This document shows, in pieces, positions 17,311 through 25,949 of a stretch of 64,000 nt of DNA (the stretch's first letter is position 1; the number at the start of each line of letters is the position of its first letter). The notes under the pieces were generated by a model, which saw only the letters and a list, made by a program, of their open reading frames with translations, was not told where the DNA came from and searched no databases. This DNA is from Sphingomonas soli NBRC 100801 (lineage in GTDB: Bacteria; Pseudomonadota; Alphaproteobacteria; Sphingomonadales; Sphingomonadaceae). The translations under genes and the position numbers were made by a program. The stretch is taken from NCBI RefSeq assembly GCF_001591025.1, contig NZ_BCTZ01000013.1:124001-188000 (forward strand), written 5' to 3'.

Positions 17311-19737
17311 TTACTCCTGGGCAGTGAGGGGCAGAAGATCCGCGGCCCAATCGAGTCCGCGGGCGCGCAGCCACGCGGCGGCGAAACCGGCGCGGCCATG
17401 GGCTTCGAGAAGTTCGGCGATGCGCCGCTGGTCGGTCCGGGACGACGCGGCGGAAAAGGCGAGCGCGACCTCGCCTAGTCCGAGATCGAACAGGCGATTG
17501 CCGCGGCGCGACTGGCAGTAATAATCGCGCTTCGGAGTGGCCCGGGCGAGGATCTCGATCTGGCGATCGTTGAGCCCGAACCGGCGATAAATGGCAGCGA
17601 TCTGCGGCTCGAACGCGCGTTCATTGGGCAGGAAGATGCGGGTCGGGCAGCTCTCGACGATCGCCGGCGCGATTGCCGACGTTTCGATATCGGCAAGACT
17701 CTGGGTTGCGAAGACGACGCTCGCATTCTTCTTGCGCAACGTCTTCAGCCATTCGCGCAGCTGCTGCGCGAAAGCCGGGCTGTCGAGGACGAGCCAGCCT
17801 TCGTCGATGATGATCATCGTCGGCTCACCGGTGAGATGCGCCTCGATCCGGTGGAACAGATAAGAGAGCACCGCTGGCGCTGCAGCGCTGCCGACCAGCC
17901 CTTCGGTCTCAAATGCCTGGACGCGTGCCTCGCCCAGATGCTCGGATTCTGCGTCGAGCAACTGGCCGTGGGGCCCGCCGACGCAATAGGGTCCAAGTGC
18001 CTGTTTGAGCTGCTGGGACTGCAGCAGCACGGCGAGGCCGGTGAGCGTCCGCTCCGAAACGGGCGCGGAGGCCAGCGAGTTCAGCGCCGCCCAGAGATGC
18101 TCCTTGGCCTGGGGATCGAGCGGCACGCCTTCCGAGGCGAGGATGGCGCCGAGCCACTCTGCGGCCCAGCTGCGCTCGGCAAGGTCGTCGATCCGAGCGA
18201 GGGGTTGCAGCCGCACGCCATGGGGACTCTCATCCTGGGGCGCATGTCCGAGGTCCTGCCAGTCTCCGCCCATCGCCAGGGCAGCGGCGCGGATCGACCC
18301 GCCAAAGTCGAACGCGAAGATCTGCGCATCCTCGTAGCGCCGGAACTGCATGGCCATCAGCGCCAGCAGCACCGACTTGCCGGCGCCGGTTGGCCCCACG
18401 ATCAGCGTATGGCCGACATCGCCGACATGGAGCGAGAAGCGGAAGGGGGTCGAACCTTCGGTCCGGGCAAAGAACAGCGGCGCCGCATCGAAATGCTCGT
18501 CGCGCCCCGGCCCCGCCCAGACCGCCGAGAGCGGTACCATATGCGCGAGATTGAGTGTCGAGATCGGCGGCTGGCGGACATTGGCATAGACATGGCCGGG
18601 CAAGCTGCCGAGCCAGGCTTCGACTGCATTCATCCCTTCCGCAATGACGGTGAAATCGCGGCCCTGGACCACCTTTTCCACGAGCCGGAGCTTCTCGGCG
18701 GCAAGGCCGGGATCTGCATCCCAGACGGTGACCGTCGCTGTTACATAGGCCTGGCCAACGACGTCGCTGCCAAGCTCCTGCAGTGCGAGATCGGCATCGG
18801 CGGCCTTGTTCGATGCGTCGCTGTCGACCAGCACCGACGCCTCGTTGGTCATTACCTCCTTGAGGATCGCGGCGATTGATTTGCGCTTGGCGAACCACTG
18901 CCGGCGAATGCGGCCGAGCAGCTTGGTCGCGTCGGTCTTGTCGAGCGTGATTGCCCGCGTCACCCAGCGATACGGAAAGGCCAGCCGGTTGAGATCGTCG
19001 AGCAGGCCTGGGAAGGTCGAACTCGGAAAGCCGGTCACGGTCAGCGTGCGCAGATGCTGGCTGCCAAGCCTCGGCTCCAGTCCTCCGACCAACGTCTCGT
19101 CCGCCAGGATCGAGTCCAGATACATCGGGATGTCGGGGACGCCGACCCGCTGGCGCCGGCAAGAGACCGTCGAATGGAGATAGGTCAGCGTCTCGCCGTC
19201 ATCGAGCCAACGCGCTTCCGGCACGAATCCTTCGAGCAGCTGGAGCAGCCGGGTGCTGCGATCGACGAAGCTGGCAACCAGCTCATGGGGATCGACGCCC
19301 GTGCGCGAGCGGCCCTCATAGAGCCAGCCTTCGGCGCGCGCCGCATCCTCGGGTGGCGGCATCCATTGCAGCGTCAGGAAGTACGCACTCTCGAAATGCG
19401 CGCCTTCCTCGGCGAACTGTTCGCGACGCTCGCGCTCGACCAGTGCCGAGGCCGGATCTGGAAACTGGTCCAGCGGGTAGTCGAGCGCCGGAATGCGCTG
19501 CGCCTCGAAGAAGATCGCCCAGCCAGAGCCCAGCCGCCGGAGCGCGCTGTTTAGCCGTCCGGCCGTGGCGACCAGCTCCGCGGGTGTCGCCGAGTCCAGG
19601 TCGGGACCTCGGATTGCGGCGGTCCGCTGGAACGAGCCATCCTTGTTGAGGACCACGCCCGGCGCGATCAGCGCCGCCCAGGGCAGGAAATCGGAAAGCG
19701 TCGTGCCGCGCGCACGATATTCGCGGAGGAACATCAT
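17311..19737 (-). CDS. trbE: TrbE, VirB4-like conjugation ATPase
   Basis: An 808-aa cytoplasmic ATPase that powers pilus assembly and substrate transfer. An N-terminal CagE/VirB4 domain (about 30-230) precedes the motor domain with Walker A GPTGAGKSVLL near residue 445 and Walker B-like MIIIDEGWLVLD near 640. The motif FATQSLADI is typical of the family. ATG 19737 starts MMFLREYRARGTTLSDFLPW, the usual TrbE N-terminus; upstream frame extension belongs to trbD. Eight bases separate it from trbD. Confidence 0.96.
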   Translation of the reverse strand: MMFLREYRARGTTLSDFLPWAALIAPGVVLNKDGSFQRTAAIRGPDLDSATPAELVATAGRLNSALRRLGSGWAIFFEAQRIPALDYPLDQFPDPASALVERERREQFAEEGAHFESAYFLTLQWMPPPEDAARAEGWLYEGRSRTGVDPHELVASFVDRSTRLLQLLEGFVPEARWLDDGETLTYLHSTVSCRRQRVGVPDIPMYLDSILADETLVGGLEPRLGSQHLRTLTVTGFPSSTFPGLLDDLNRLAFPYRWVTRAITLDKTDATKLLGRIRRQWFAKRKSIAAILKEVMTNEASVLVDSDASNKAADADLALQELGSDVVGQAYVTATVTVWDADPGLAAEKLRLVEKVVQGRDFTVIAEGMNAVEAWLGSLPGHVYANVRQPPISTLNLAHMVPLSAVWAGPGRDEHFDAAPLFFARTEGSTPFRFSLHVGDVGHTLIVGPTGAGKSVLLALMAMQFRRYEDAQIFAFDFGGSIRAAALAMGGDWQDLGHAPQDESPHGVRLQPLARIDDLAERSWAAEWLGAILASEGVPLDPQAKEHLWAALNSLASAPVSERTLTGLAVLLQSQQLKQALGPYCVGGPHGQLLDAESEHLGEARVQAFETEGLVGSAAAPAVLSYLFHRIEAHLTGEPTMIIIDEGWLVLDSPAFAQQLREWLKTLRKKNASVVFATQSLADIETSAIAPAIVESCPTRIFLPNERAFEPQIAAIYRRFGLNDRQIEILARATPKRDYYCQSRRGNRLFDLGLGEVALAFSAASSRTDQRRIAELLEAHGRAGFAAAWLRARGLDWAADLLPLTAQE

Positions 19738-19744
19738 CGTCGCC

Positions 19745-20023
19745 TCACGCCCGCAGAAAGGCGGGGTAGCGCATATGGCGCCGGCCGACTTCGAGGAATT
19801 GGGGGTCCCGGCGGGCCGCCCAGACTGCGGCGGCGTGGCCGACCGCCCAGATGAGCAGCCCGACCAGCCACAGCCGCAATCCCAGGCCGACCGCACCGGC
19901 AAGCGTGCCGTTGACGATTGCGACCGAGCGCGGCGCGCCGCCGAGCAGGATCTGCTCGGTCAGCGCGCGATGGACGGGCGCGAAATAGCCGGGGATGGCC
20001 GCGCCGGGATCGAGCGTCTCCAT
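19745..20023 (-). CDS. trbD: TrbD, VirB3-like membrane protein
   Basis: A 92-aa inner-membrane protein with PVHRALTEQILLGGAPRS near the N-terminus and hydrophobic segments around 38-70, as in TrbD/VirB3. It partners TrbE at the base of the channel. Its ATG directly abuts the trbC stop, and trbE follows seven bases later. Confidence 0.94.
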   Translation of the reverse strand: METLDPGAAIPGYFAPVHRALTEQILLGGAPRSVAIVNGTLAGAVGLGLRLWLVGLLIWAVGHAAAVWAARRDPQFLEVGRRHMRYPAFLRA

Positions 20024-20352
20024 CAGATCAGCGCCCCACCGCCGAAGCTGAAGAAGCTGAGGAAGAAGGAGCTGGCGGCAAAGGCGATGCTCAGCCCGAA
20101 GACGATCTGGATGAGACGGCGGAACCCGCCCGACGTCTCACCGAAGGCGAGCGTCAGGCCGGTCACGATGATGATGATCACCGCGATGATCTTGGCGACC
20201 GGGCCTTCGATGCTCTCCAGGATCGACTGGAGCGGGCTCTCCCATGGCATCGACGATCCCGAGGCATGCGCCGGGCTGGCGGCAAGCGCGACCAGCGCGC
20301 AGGTGGTGAGGGCCGCCACGCGGGTGCGGGCGGCGGAAAGCGAGACGTTCAT
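20023..20352 (-). CDS. trbC: TrbC, pilin subunit (VirB2-like)
   Basis: A 109-aa prepilin: a long signal region ending around SPAHASG (about residue 32), then two hydrophobic helices (IAVIIIIVTGLTLAFGE; IVFGLSIAFAASSFFLSFF), the standard VirB2/TrbC layout. The mature pilin may be cyclised by the TraF peptidase encoded at 30958-31554, as known for RP4. ATG 20352 overlaps the trbB stop by ATGA. Confidence 0.94.
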   Translation of the reverse strand: MNVSLSAARTRVAALTTCALVALAASPAHASGSSMPWESPLQSILESIEGPVAKIIAVIIIIVTGLTLAFGETSGGFRRLIQIVFGLSIAFAASSFFLSFFSFGGGALI

Positions 20353-21323
20353 TCGGCTTCTCCGTGGTCAAGGAAATGGAGGCGATATTCGCCCGAGGGC
20401 TCGAGTCCTTCGACGCGGGCGAGTTCGGCGAGGCGGCGGCCGGTACCGTCGCGCACCAGCACTGCGATCAGGCCGATGGTCTCGGCGATCAGCGGGCGGG
20501 GCACGGTGGTAACGGCTTCCTGGATCAGTTGTTCGAGGCGGCGCAGCGCGCCGATGGCGGTGCCGGCATGGATGGTTCCGAACCCGCCGGGGTGGCCTGT
20601 GCCCCAGGCCTTGAGGAGATCGAGCGCTTCGGCGCCGCGGACTTCGCCGATCGGAATGCGGTCCGGGCGCAGGCGCAACGAGGAGCGGACGAGATCGGAG
20701 AGTGTCGCCACCCCTTCCTTGGTCCGCATCGCGACCAGATTGGGTGCGGTGCATTGCAACTCGCGCGTGTCCTCGATCAGGACGATACGGTCGCTTGTCT
20801 CCGAAATCTCGGCGAGGAGTGCGTTGGTGAGCGTGGTCTTGCCGGTACCGGTGCCGCCAGCGACCAGGATGTTCTCGCGCCCGGTCACCGCGGCGCGAAG
20901 CGACGCGCACTGGGCGATGGAGATGATGCCGGATGCGACATAGTCGTTGAGCGTGAACACCGCGACTGCGGGCTTGCGGATCGCGAAGGCCGGCGCGGTC
21001 ACAATCGGAGGCAGCAGCCCTTCGAAGCGCTCACCCGACTCGGGTAGTTCCGCCGACACCCGCGGGGAACGGCCATGCACTTCGCTGCCGACATGGTGCG
21101 CGACCAGCCGGATGATCCGTTCGCCATCGGCTGCCGAGACCATTTCGCCGGTGTCGGCGAGCCCGGCGCCGAGCCGGTCAACCCAGAGTCGCCCATCCGG
21201 ATTGAGCATGACCTCGACGATCTCGGGATCGTCCAGCCACGCGGCAATCGCGGTACCGAGCGCCGTCCGCAGCATGCGGGCGCCGCGGCGCGAGGACTCG
21301 GATCTGGCTGGCGTTGCCGTCAC
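20349..21323 (-). CDS. trbB: TrbB, VirB11-like secretion ATPase
   Basis: A 324-aa hexameric ATPase. The Walker A motif is [11 protein letters not shown] at about 156-166, followed by [12 protein letters not shown] and the histidine-box region [11 protein letters not shown], as in VirB11/TrbB. First gene of the trb operon. The GTG at 21323 is used because it gives the full N-terminal domain; an ATG at 21275 is possible, and ribosome-site support is weak for both. In related elements trbB follows copG directly, whereas here 4.2 kb of cargo intervenes. Confidence 0.95.
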   Translation of the reverse strand: MTATPARSESSRRGARMLRTALGTAIAAWLDDPEIVEVMLNPDGRLWVDRLGAGLADTGEMVSAADGERIIRLVAHHVGSEVHGRSPRVSAELPESGERFEGLLPPIVTAPAFAIRKPAVAVFTLNDYVASGIISIAQCASLRAAVTGRENILVAGGTGTGKTTLTNALLAEISETSDRIVLIEDTRELQCTAPNLVAMRTKEGVATLSDLVRSSLRLRPDRIPIGEVRGAEALDLLKAWGTGHPGGFGTIHAGTAIGALRRLEQLIQEAVTTVPRPLIAETIGLIAVLVRDGTGRRLAELARVEGLEPSGEYRLHFLDHGEAE

Positions 21324-21473
21324 GATCGGACACCCTGGCTTCAGGCCGGAGCGTGAGTGCGCCGGCGACAGGGCTGACTAAGGGCGCACGAAATATTCTC
21401 AGCGCAACAGCTACTTAATTCCGTCGCACAATAGCGTAGAAGAAGAAGGTTGCGGCGTGGGTGCCGGCTGGAG

Positions 21474-21569
21474 CAAGCGGGCAAAACCCGCTTGGGCAGC
21501 GTCTTGCTATGCAAGCACGCGACTCCGCAGTTTGCGGCGGCCTACGGATCTTGACCGCCGCAAACTGCG
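21474..21569. repeat. Cluster of inverted repeats upstream of trbB
   Basis: The 275-base gap between the PepSY stop and trbB has three stem-loops: 21474-21481 with 21487-21494 (8 bp, 5-base loop), 21503-21507 with 21511-21515 (5 bp), and 21526-21540 with 21555-21569 (CGCAGTTTGCGGCGG with its perfect complement, 15 bp, 14-base loop). No U-tract follows. They may end the cargo transcript, insulate the trb promoter, or mark the cargo junction. Confidence 0.6.
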
Positions 21570-21598
21570 TCAAACCTAAATTCGCCGCTCGCGGTTGC

Positions 21599-22969
21599 TT
21601 ATCGGCCGGCGATCCTAGCTTTGAAATTCTTTCGCAGCACGCGAAGCACCGCTTCGAGCGTGAGAATGACGGCCAACGAGAGCCCGAACAATGGCAGCAA
21701 GGCGCCGAGCACGATAATAACCGCAATCGGCCATCGCTTGGACAACGAACCTTGTACCGGGGGTGCGCCTACTGCGCCCTGCGGGCGGCGTTTCAACCAC
21801 ATCGCAACCCCTAACCCGCTGATTGCCACGAGTAAGATCGCAGTGATCAAGCCCATCAGTTGATTGGCGAGCCCGAACAGCTGGCCCTCATGCCAGGCGA
21901 TGCCGGTATTCACGATCCGGTCGACGACATGCTTGTCTGCGAAACCGCTTCGCCCCGTCTCGGCACCAGTCTCCGGGTCGTAGGTTACTTCACGACCCAA
22001 AGGCCGATTCTGCGCTTCGGATTTGGCGGTCCACACATCGCCGGTCGGCGGGCCGAAGCGCTGTGGCGCGTGGGGCGGGATCACCAGTGCAGGAAAGGCC
22101 AGATGCTCGACCTGCGCCTTGGCGACGAACGCCGATAGCGTCAGTCCGGCGGGGATCGACGCAGGCAACATGTTCATCGGCATTGGCATACCCTCTGCGT
22201 GATGATCGTGCTGCGGTTCGCTCGCGGCGGTACCGATCTTCCATTCCTGCCGCCCTTCGACCAGCCCGAGTTCGGTGCGCGCCCATTTGAATGCGCTGCC
22301 CCATGCCCCGGCCCAAGGCAGACCGCTTGCCAGCATCACCAACACGAAGCCTGCGATCCAGAAGCCAGTGACCCGGTGGATATCCTTGAGCAGCGGGCGC
22401 CCCTTGAGAGAGAGGCGCGGCCACAAGGTCCCAGCGGCACTGAACGGTCGGGGCAACCACAGATAAAGCCCGCTCAGGATCAGCACGATCGTCCAGCTGG
22501 CGGCCAGCTCGACCAGCCAATCGCCCCATTTGCCCAGCAGCAGCGTTCCGTGGATCTTCGCCACCGTCTCAGAAATCTTGCTCGCCGGATCGCGCGCGCC
22601 GAGCAGCTGGCCCTGGGGCGACACGAACACGTCCAGTTTGTCGCCATTGGCGAAGACGAGCGTGATCATAGCCGCATCGCCTGCCCTTTGTGGCAGGCGA
22701 TAGGCATTCAGGCGCCCCGTGGGGAATGTGGTCAGCGCCGACGCGAGCTGCTGGTCCGGCGATACCGCATTGTCCGTCGGGAGTGCCTGATAGGAGCGTT
22801 CTTGCCATCTATCGATCTGCGGCTTGAACAGATAGATCGTGCCCGTCACTGACAGGATCAGGATGAAGGGCAGGACGAACAGCCCGGCGTAGAAATGCCA
22901 GCGCCAGATCCTGCGATAGAGCGTCCCCGAGCCGGTACCGGCCCGGGGCTTTGCTGCGGTCGTCACCAT
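21599..22969 (-). CDS. PepSY-associated TM-helix protein (possible ferric/metal reductase)
   Basis: A 456-aa inner-membrane protein with four main membrane segments (WHFYAGLFVLPFILILSVTG; WTIVLILSGLYLWLPRP; GFWIAGFVLVMLASGLPW; a C-terminal helix pair) and a periplasmic PepSY region (LVFANGDKLDVFVSPQGQLLG). Conserved histidines in WHFYAG, KIHGTLLLG and DIHRVTGFW fit haem or metal handling. The family usually accompanies TonB receptors and acts in siderophore-iron reduction. A histidine/methionine-rich loop (HDHHAEGMPMPMNM) hints at copper or another soft metal. ATG 22969 overlaps the end of the TonB receptor gene. Confidence 0.85.
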   Translation of the reverse strand: MVTTAAKPRAGTGSGTLYRRIWRWHFYAGLFVLPFILILSVTGTIYLFKPQIDRWQERSYQALPTDNAVSPDQQLASALTTFPTGRLNAYRLPQRAGDAAMITLVFANGDKLDVFVSPQGQLLGARDPASKISETVAKIHGTLLLGKWGDWLVELAASWTIVLILSGLYLWLPRPFSAAGTLWPRLSLKGRPLLKDIHRVTGFWIAGFVLVMLASGLPWAGAWGSAFKWARTELGLVEGRQEWKIGTAASEPQHDHHAEGMPMPMNMLPASIPAGLTLSAFVAKAQVEHLAFPALVIPPHAPQRFGPPTGDVWTAKSEAQNRPLGREVTYDPETGAETGRSGFADKHVVDRIVNTGIAWHEGQLFGLANQLMGLITAILLVAISGLGVAMWLKRRPQGAVGAPPVQGSLSKRWPIAVIIVLGALLPLFGLSLAVILTLEAVLRVLRKNFKARIAGR

Positions 22970-24984
22970 TTGAACCGCACTCCAGCGAAGACCGCTCGGC
23001 CGGTGCCCGGATTGAAAAGCTCCGAGCCGGGGCTGGCGACACCCGCGACCGCGACGGTCGAGATATAGCGCCTGTCGGTCAGGTTGCGTCCCTCGACATA
23101 GATCGACCAGTGTTTGCCCGTGTCGAACCCGGCCTTGAGGTTGAACAGCGCATAGGGATTGACCGTCAGCGTGTTGGCATTGTCGGCATAATAGGATTGG
23201 GGCGACCATTCGGCATTGGGTCCGGCATAGAAGCCGCTCTTGTGCTTGTAGAGCAATTCGGCGCGCAGGAAGTGCTGCGGCACGCCAGGTAGACGGTTGT
23301 CGCCATAGGTCGCGTCGTCGTCGAAGAAGAAGTCGCTATAGGTGTAAGCGCCGGTGAACGAGAGGCTGTCGCCCGAGTTGGACAACGGAATCGTCGCGTC
23401 GACGCCGGCTTCGATCCCCTGATGCACGGTGTGGCCGACATTTATGATGCCGCACGCGCTGAATGGGCCGGTTGTCAGGCACTGCAGTTCGTCGGTGAGC
23501 TCCGAGCGGTAGAGCGAGACGTCCCAGCCGAAATTGCCGCGATGCCCGCGCGTGCCGATCTCATAGGTGGTCGCTCGCTGCGGCCTGAGATTGACCGCGG
23601 TGATGACGTTGGCGTCGTAGCTCGGCACTTCGGCGCTGCGTGAGACGTTGGCGAAGATCTGGGTGCCGGGCTGCACTTCCCACAGCACGCCGAACTTCGG
23701 GCTCCACAGGCTGAAATCCCTGCGGCCGGACTGGTCGCCGTTCGAGAGGAAACGGTCGCGCCGGTCGCGGCTCGCATCGAGGTACTGGATGCCGGCGATC
23801 AGCGAAAGGTTTGGCCGCACATATAGCGAGTCCTCGGCGTAGAAAGACAGGTTGCCTGACTTGTCGACCATCGAGGCAGCAAGCGCACCCTTGGTGGCCG
23901 CGACGTTGACATATTGATTGGTGTCGATCGTCCCGTTCTGGAGATTGGCGCCGACCGTCAGCCGGTTGCGCAGACCGCCGAGAGAGCGATCGTCCACCAC
24001 CCGCACGAACGCGCCGTAGTCGTCGACCGTATAGTCGAGATACTGGAAGATCGGATGATCGACATGGCGCCAGTTGTAGAAAGCGCCGACATCGAGCGTG
24101 GTGTCGCCGAACGTGAAGCTGGTCTTGTTCGACACGCGGATCGATTCGACGTTACGCTGCTGATCCTGCGCCTCCCAGACGGCGTTCGCGGCGCGCGGCG
24201 TGTTCAGCGCCTGCGCTTTTGTCACTTCGCCGGGAATGCGCTGATTGGTACTCGCTGCCGTCACATAGAAGCGCGTCTCGACCGTCGGCGATAAGCGGTA
24301 GCCGAAGTTGAGGTTTCCGCGAAGCGCATCGCCGTTGCTATGATCGCGATAGCCATCGATGCGCTGGCCCGAGACGGTCGCGAAATAGTCGAAGTTCCCC
24401 GATGCGCCGCCGGTGCTGACCTGCCCCTTCACATAGCCGAAGCTGGCGACGTCAATCCGCGCATCGAGCATTGACGCATCGCGCCCGGTGGGCGTCACCA
24501 GATTTACGGCTCCGCCAAGCGCGTTCGAGCCGTAGCGCAGCGCGTTCCCACCCTTGAATACCTCGACATAGCGGTAGGCGCTGGGATCAATCTCGAAAAA
24601 GTCCATCAGGCCGTCCGACGTGTTCATCGGAATCCCGTCGAGCAGAACCGTGATGCCGCGGATGCCATAAGCGCGCGACAGGCCGGAACCGCGGATCGCG
24701 ACACGCGCGTCGTCGCCCATGCGCAGCTGGGTGATGACGCCTGGCACATAATCGAGGATATCCTTGATGTTCTGGACCGGCGTGTTCTTGAACGTGGTGT
24801 CTGACACGACCTCGACGCCACCGGGCGTGCGCTCGATCTCGGTCCTCGCCTGTTCTGTTTCGCGTGCGCCGATGACGATAATGGTGGTCCGGTTTGTGCG
24901 ATCCTGATCGTCAGCGCGATCCTGCGCAAACACCGGCGTGGCAATCGTAGTGGCGAGCAGCGCCGCCAACATGGTCTTGTTCAT
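22963..24984 (-). CDS. TonB-dependent outer-membrane receptor
   Basis: A 673-aa receptor with a signal peptide (about 1-20, ending VFAQD), a plug domain (NTPVQNIKDILDYVPGV; RVAIRGSGLSRAYGIRGITVLLDGIP; EVFKGGNALRYGSNALGGAVNLVTPTG in part) and a 22-strand-type beta-barrel ending in the aromatic RFKW. It imports a ligand using TonB energy. Neighbours (a PepSY protein with an HDHH/M-rich loop, and DUF2946) favour a metal or metallophore over a sugar. It heads toward trbB in the same direction as the tra operon. Confidence 0.93.
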   Translation of the reverse strand: MNKTMLAALLATTIATPVFAQDRADDQDRTNRTTIIVIGARETEQARTEIERTPGGVEVVSDTTFKNTPVQNIKDILDYVPGVITQLRMGDDARVAIRGSGLSRAYGIRGITVLLDGIPMNTSDGLMDFFEIDPSAYRYVEVFKGGNALRYGSNALGGAVNLVTPTGRDASMLDARIDVASFGYVKGQVSTGGASGNFDYFATVSGQRIDGYRDHSNGDALRGNLNFGYRLSPTVETRFYVTAASTNQRIPGEVTKAQALNTPRAANAVWEAQDQQRNVESIRVSNKTSFTFGDTTLDVGAFYNWRHVDHPIFQYLDYTVDDYGAFVRVVDDRSLGGLRNRLTVGANLQNGTIDTNQYVNVAATKGALAASMVDKSGNLSFYAEDSLYVRPNLSLIAGIQYLDASRDRRDRFLSNGDQSGRRDFSLWSPKFGVLWEVQPGTQIFANVSRSAEVPSYDANVITAVNLRPQRATTYEIGTRGHRGNFGWDVSLYRSELTDELQCLTTGPFSACGIINVGHTVHQGIEAGVDATIPLSNSGDSLSFTGAYTYSDFFFDDDATYGDNRLPGVPQHFLRAELLYKHKSGFYAGPNAEWSPQSYYADNANTLTVNPYALFNLKAGFDTGKHWSIYVEGRNLTDRRYISTVAVAGVASPGSELFNPGTGRAVFAGVRFKW

Positions 24985-25077
24985 TTTGTCATAGCCCTTT
25001 TCAGGCGCGGCGAAGCCGCACCCGTAATCCTGATCGGAACGAGAGGACGGGCCTCGCGTCCGCGTGAAGCAGTCGGA

Positions 25078-25506
25078 TCAGGCCAGGACCGGAGGGCCTC
25101 TGAGCGGCGGGCGCAACCGAAGGATGGCGCGTGGCGGCAGGTATGGCGAGAAGGTGAGCCCAAGCGCCAAGACAAACGCGACCAGCACGGCAAGCTGGAT
25201 CGGATCGGCGCCGGCCAGCGAAGGAAGTGATAGATCGGCGAAGGCGCATGGGCTCTGCGCCTGACGATCTTCGGGCTGATGCTTAAGCCCGGGAATCTCG
25301 ACGACAATCTTTGTCGGTCCCATGCCCGAGCAAATGCTCATGACCATCCTGCCGTCCCGCACCACCGGCATGAACCCCGCGGGTACCAGAATGCGCAACA
25401 GCAAGGCCGCCACCACGATCAGTGCGGCCAGATTGCGATGGGTGCGAGCAATGGTGCGGAGCGAGGCCACGGGCGGCGCTCTAATACCCGCACGGTTGGT
25501 TGTCAC
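25078..25506 (-). CDS. DUF2946 membrane protein
   Basis: About 142 aa. It has the DUF2946 features: a hydrophobic segment followed by LVPAGFMPVVRDGRMVMSICSG, then a proline-rich loop and a second membrane segment (LAVLVAFVLALGLTF). Proteins of this family are repeatedly found with TonB receptors and copper-related genes; a function is not proven. The frame has no ATG: candidates are TTG 25521 (overlapping the copG stop), GTG 25506 and GTG 25470. The start given is therefore provisional. Its direct abutment to copG suggests the cargo is read from the tra promoter. Confidence 0.75.
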   Translation of the reverse strand: MTTNRAGIRAPPVASLRTIARTHRNLAALIVVAALLLRILVPAGFMPVVRDGRMVMSICSGMGPTKIVVEIPGLKHQPEDRQAQSPCAFADLSLPSLAGADPIQLAVLVAFVLALGLTFSPYLPPRAILRLRPPLRGPPVLA

Positions 25507-25517
25507 CCGGTCAAGAG

Positions 25518-25949
25518 TCAATCCAGGCTGTCATCCTGCGCAGGGACATCTTCTGCGATCTCATTCCTCAATCGCGGCCCGAACTCCATGCGTCGGTTTA
25601 GTGTCTCGACAAACCGCTCCCAGCGTTCCCTGCCCATGGCCTGGGCCGCGGCAAGCGCGGTGTCCGGGAGCGGCGGATTGTTGATGAGCCAGAACCTCAC
25701 GAATTGTGCCAGCGCTTCGTTGCCAAGCTCGACGTTCCAGGCGAGGCGATCGGCCTGGCGAGATAGCCGGTCCAGCCGGCGACTCAGCACCGCCTCGAGA
25801 TGTTCGCTGCTGTCCCCGGACAGGAAAGACGTGAGTGCCGTCTCGACCACCAGCGCCTGAGGCACGCGCTTGCGCGACGCATAGTCGGCGAGTTGCGCCG
25901 AGAGGTCGGGCGGGAGCCGGAAGGTATGCTTGATCCGAAGCGCGCTCAT
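25518..25949 (-). CDS. CopG/ribbon-helix-helix protein of the tra operon
   Basis: A 143-aa protein whose first 45 residues (IKHTFRLPPDLSAQLADYASRKRV) form a ribbon-helix-helix DNA-binding fold. A helical C-terminal region follows. CopG-like proteins sit between traG and trbB in many P-type elements and may regulate transfer or help the relaxosome. Its ATG overlaps the traG stop by ATGA. Confidence 0.85.
   Translation of the reverse strand: MSALRIKHTFRLPPDLSAQLADYASRKRVPQALVVETALTSFLSGDSSEHLEAVLSRRLDRLSRQADRLAWNVELGNEALAQFVRFWLINNPPLPDTALAAAQAMGRERWERFVETLNRRMEFGPRLRNEIAEDVPAQDDSLD

Noticed and set aside
17836..18879. Plus-strand frame opposite trbE
   Set aside because: No protein family signs; trbE is certain on the other strand.
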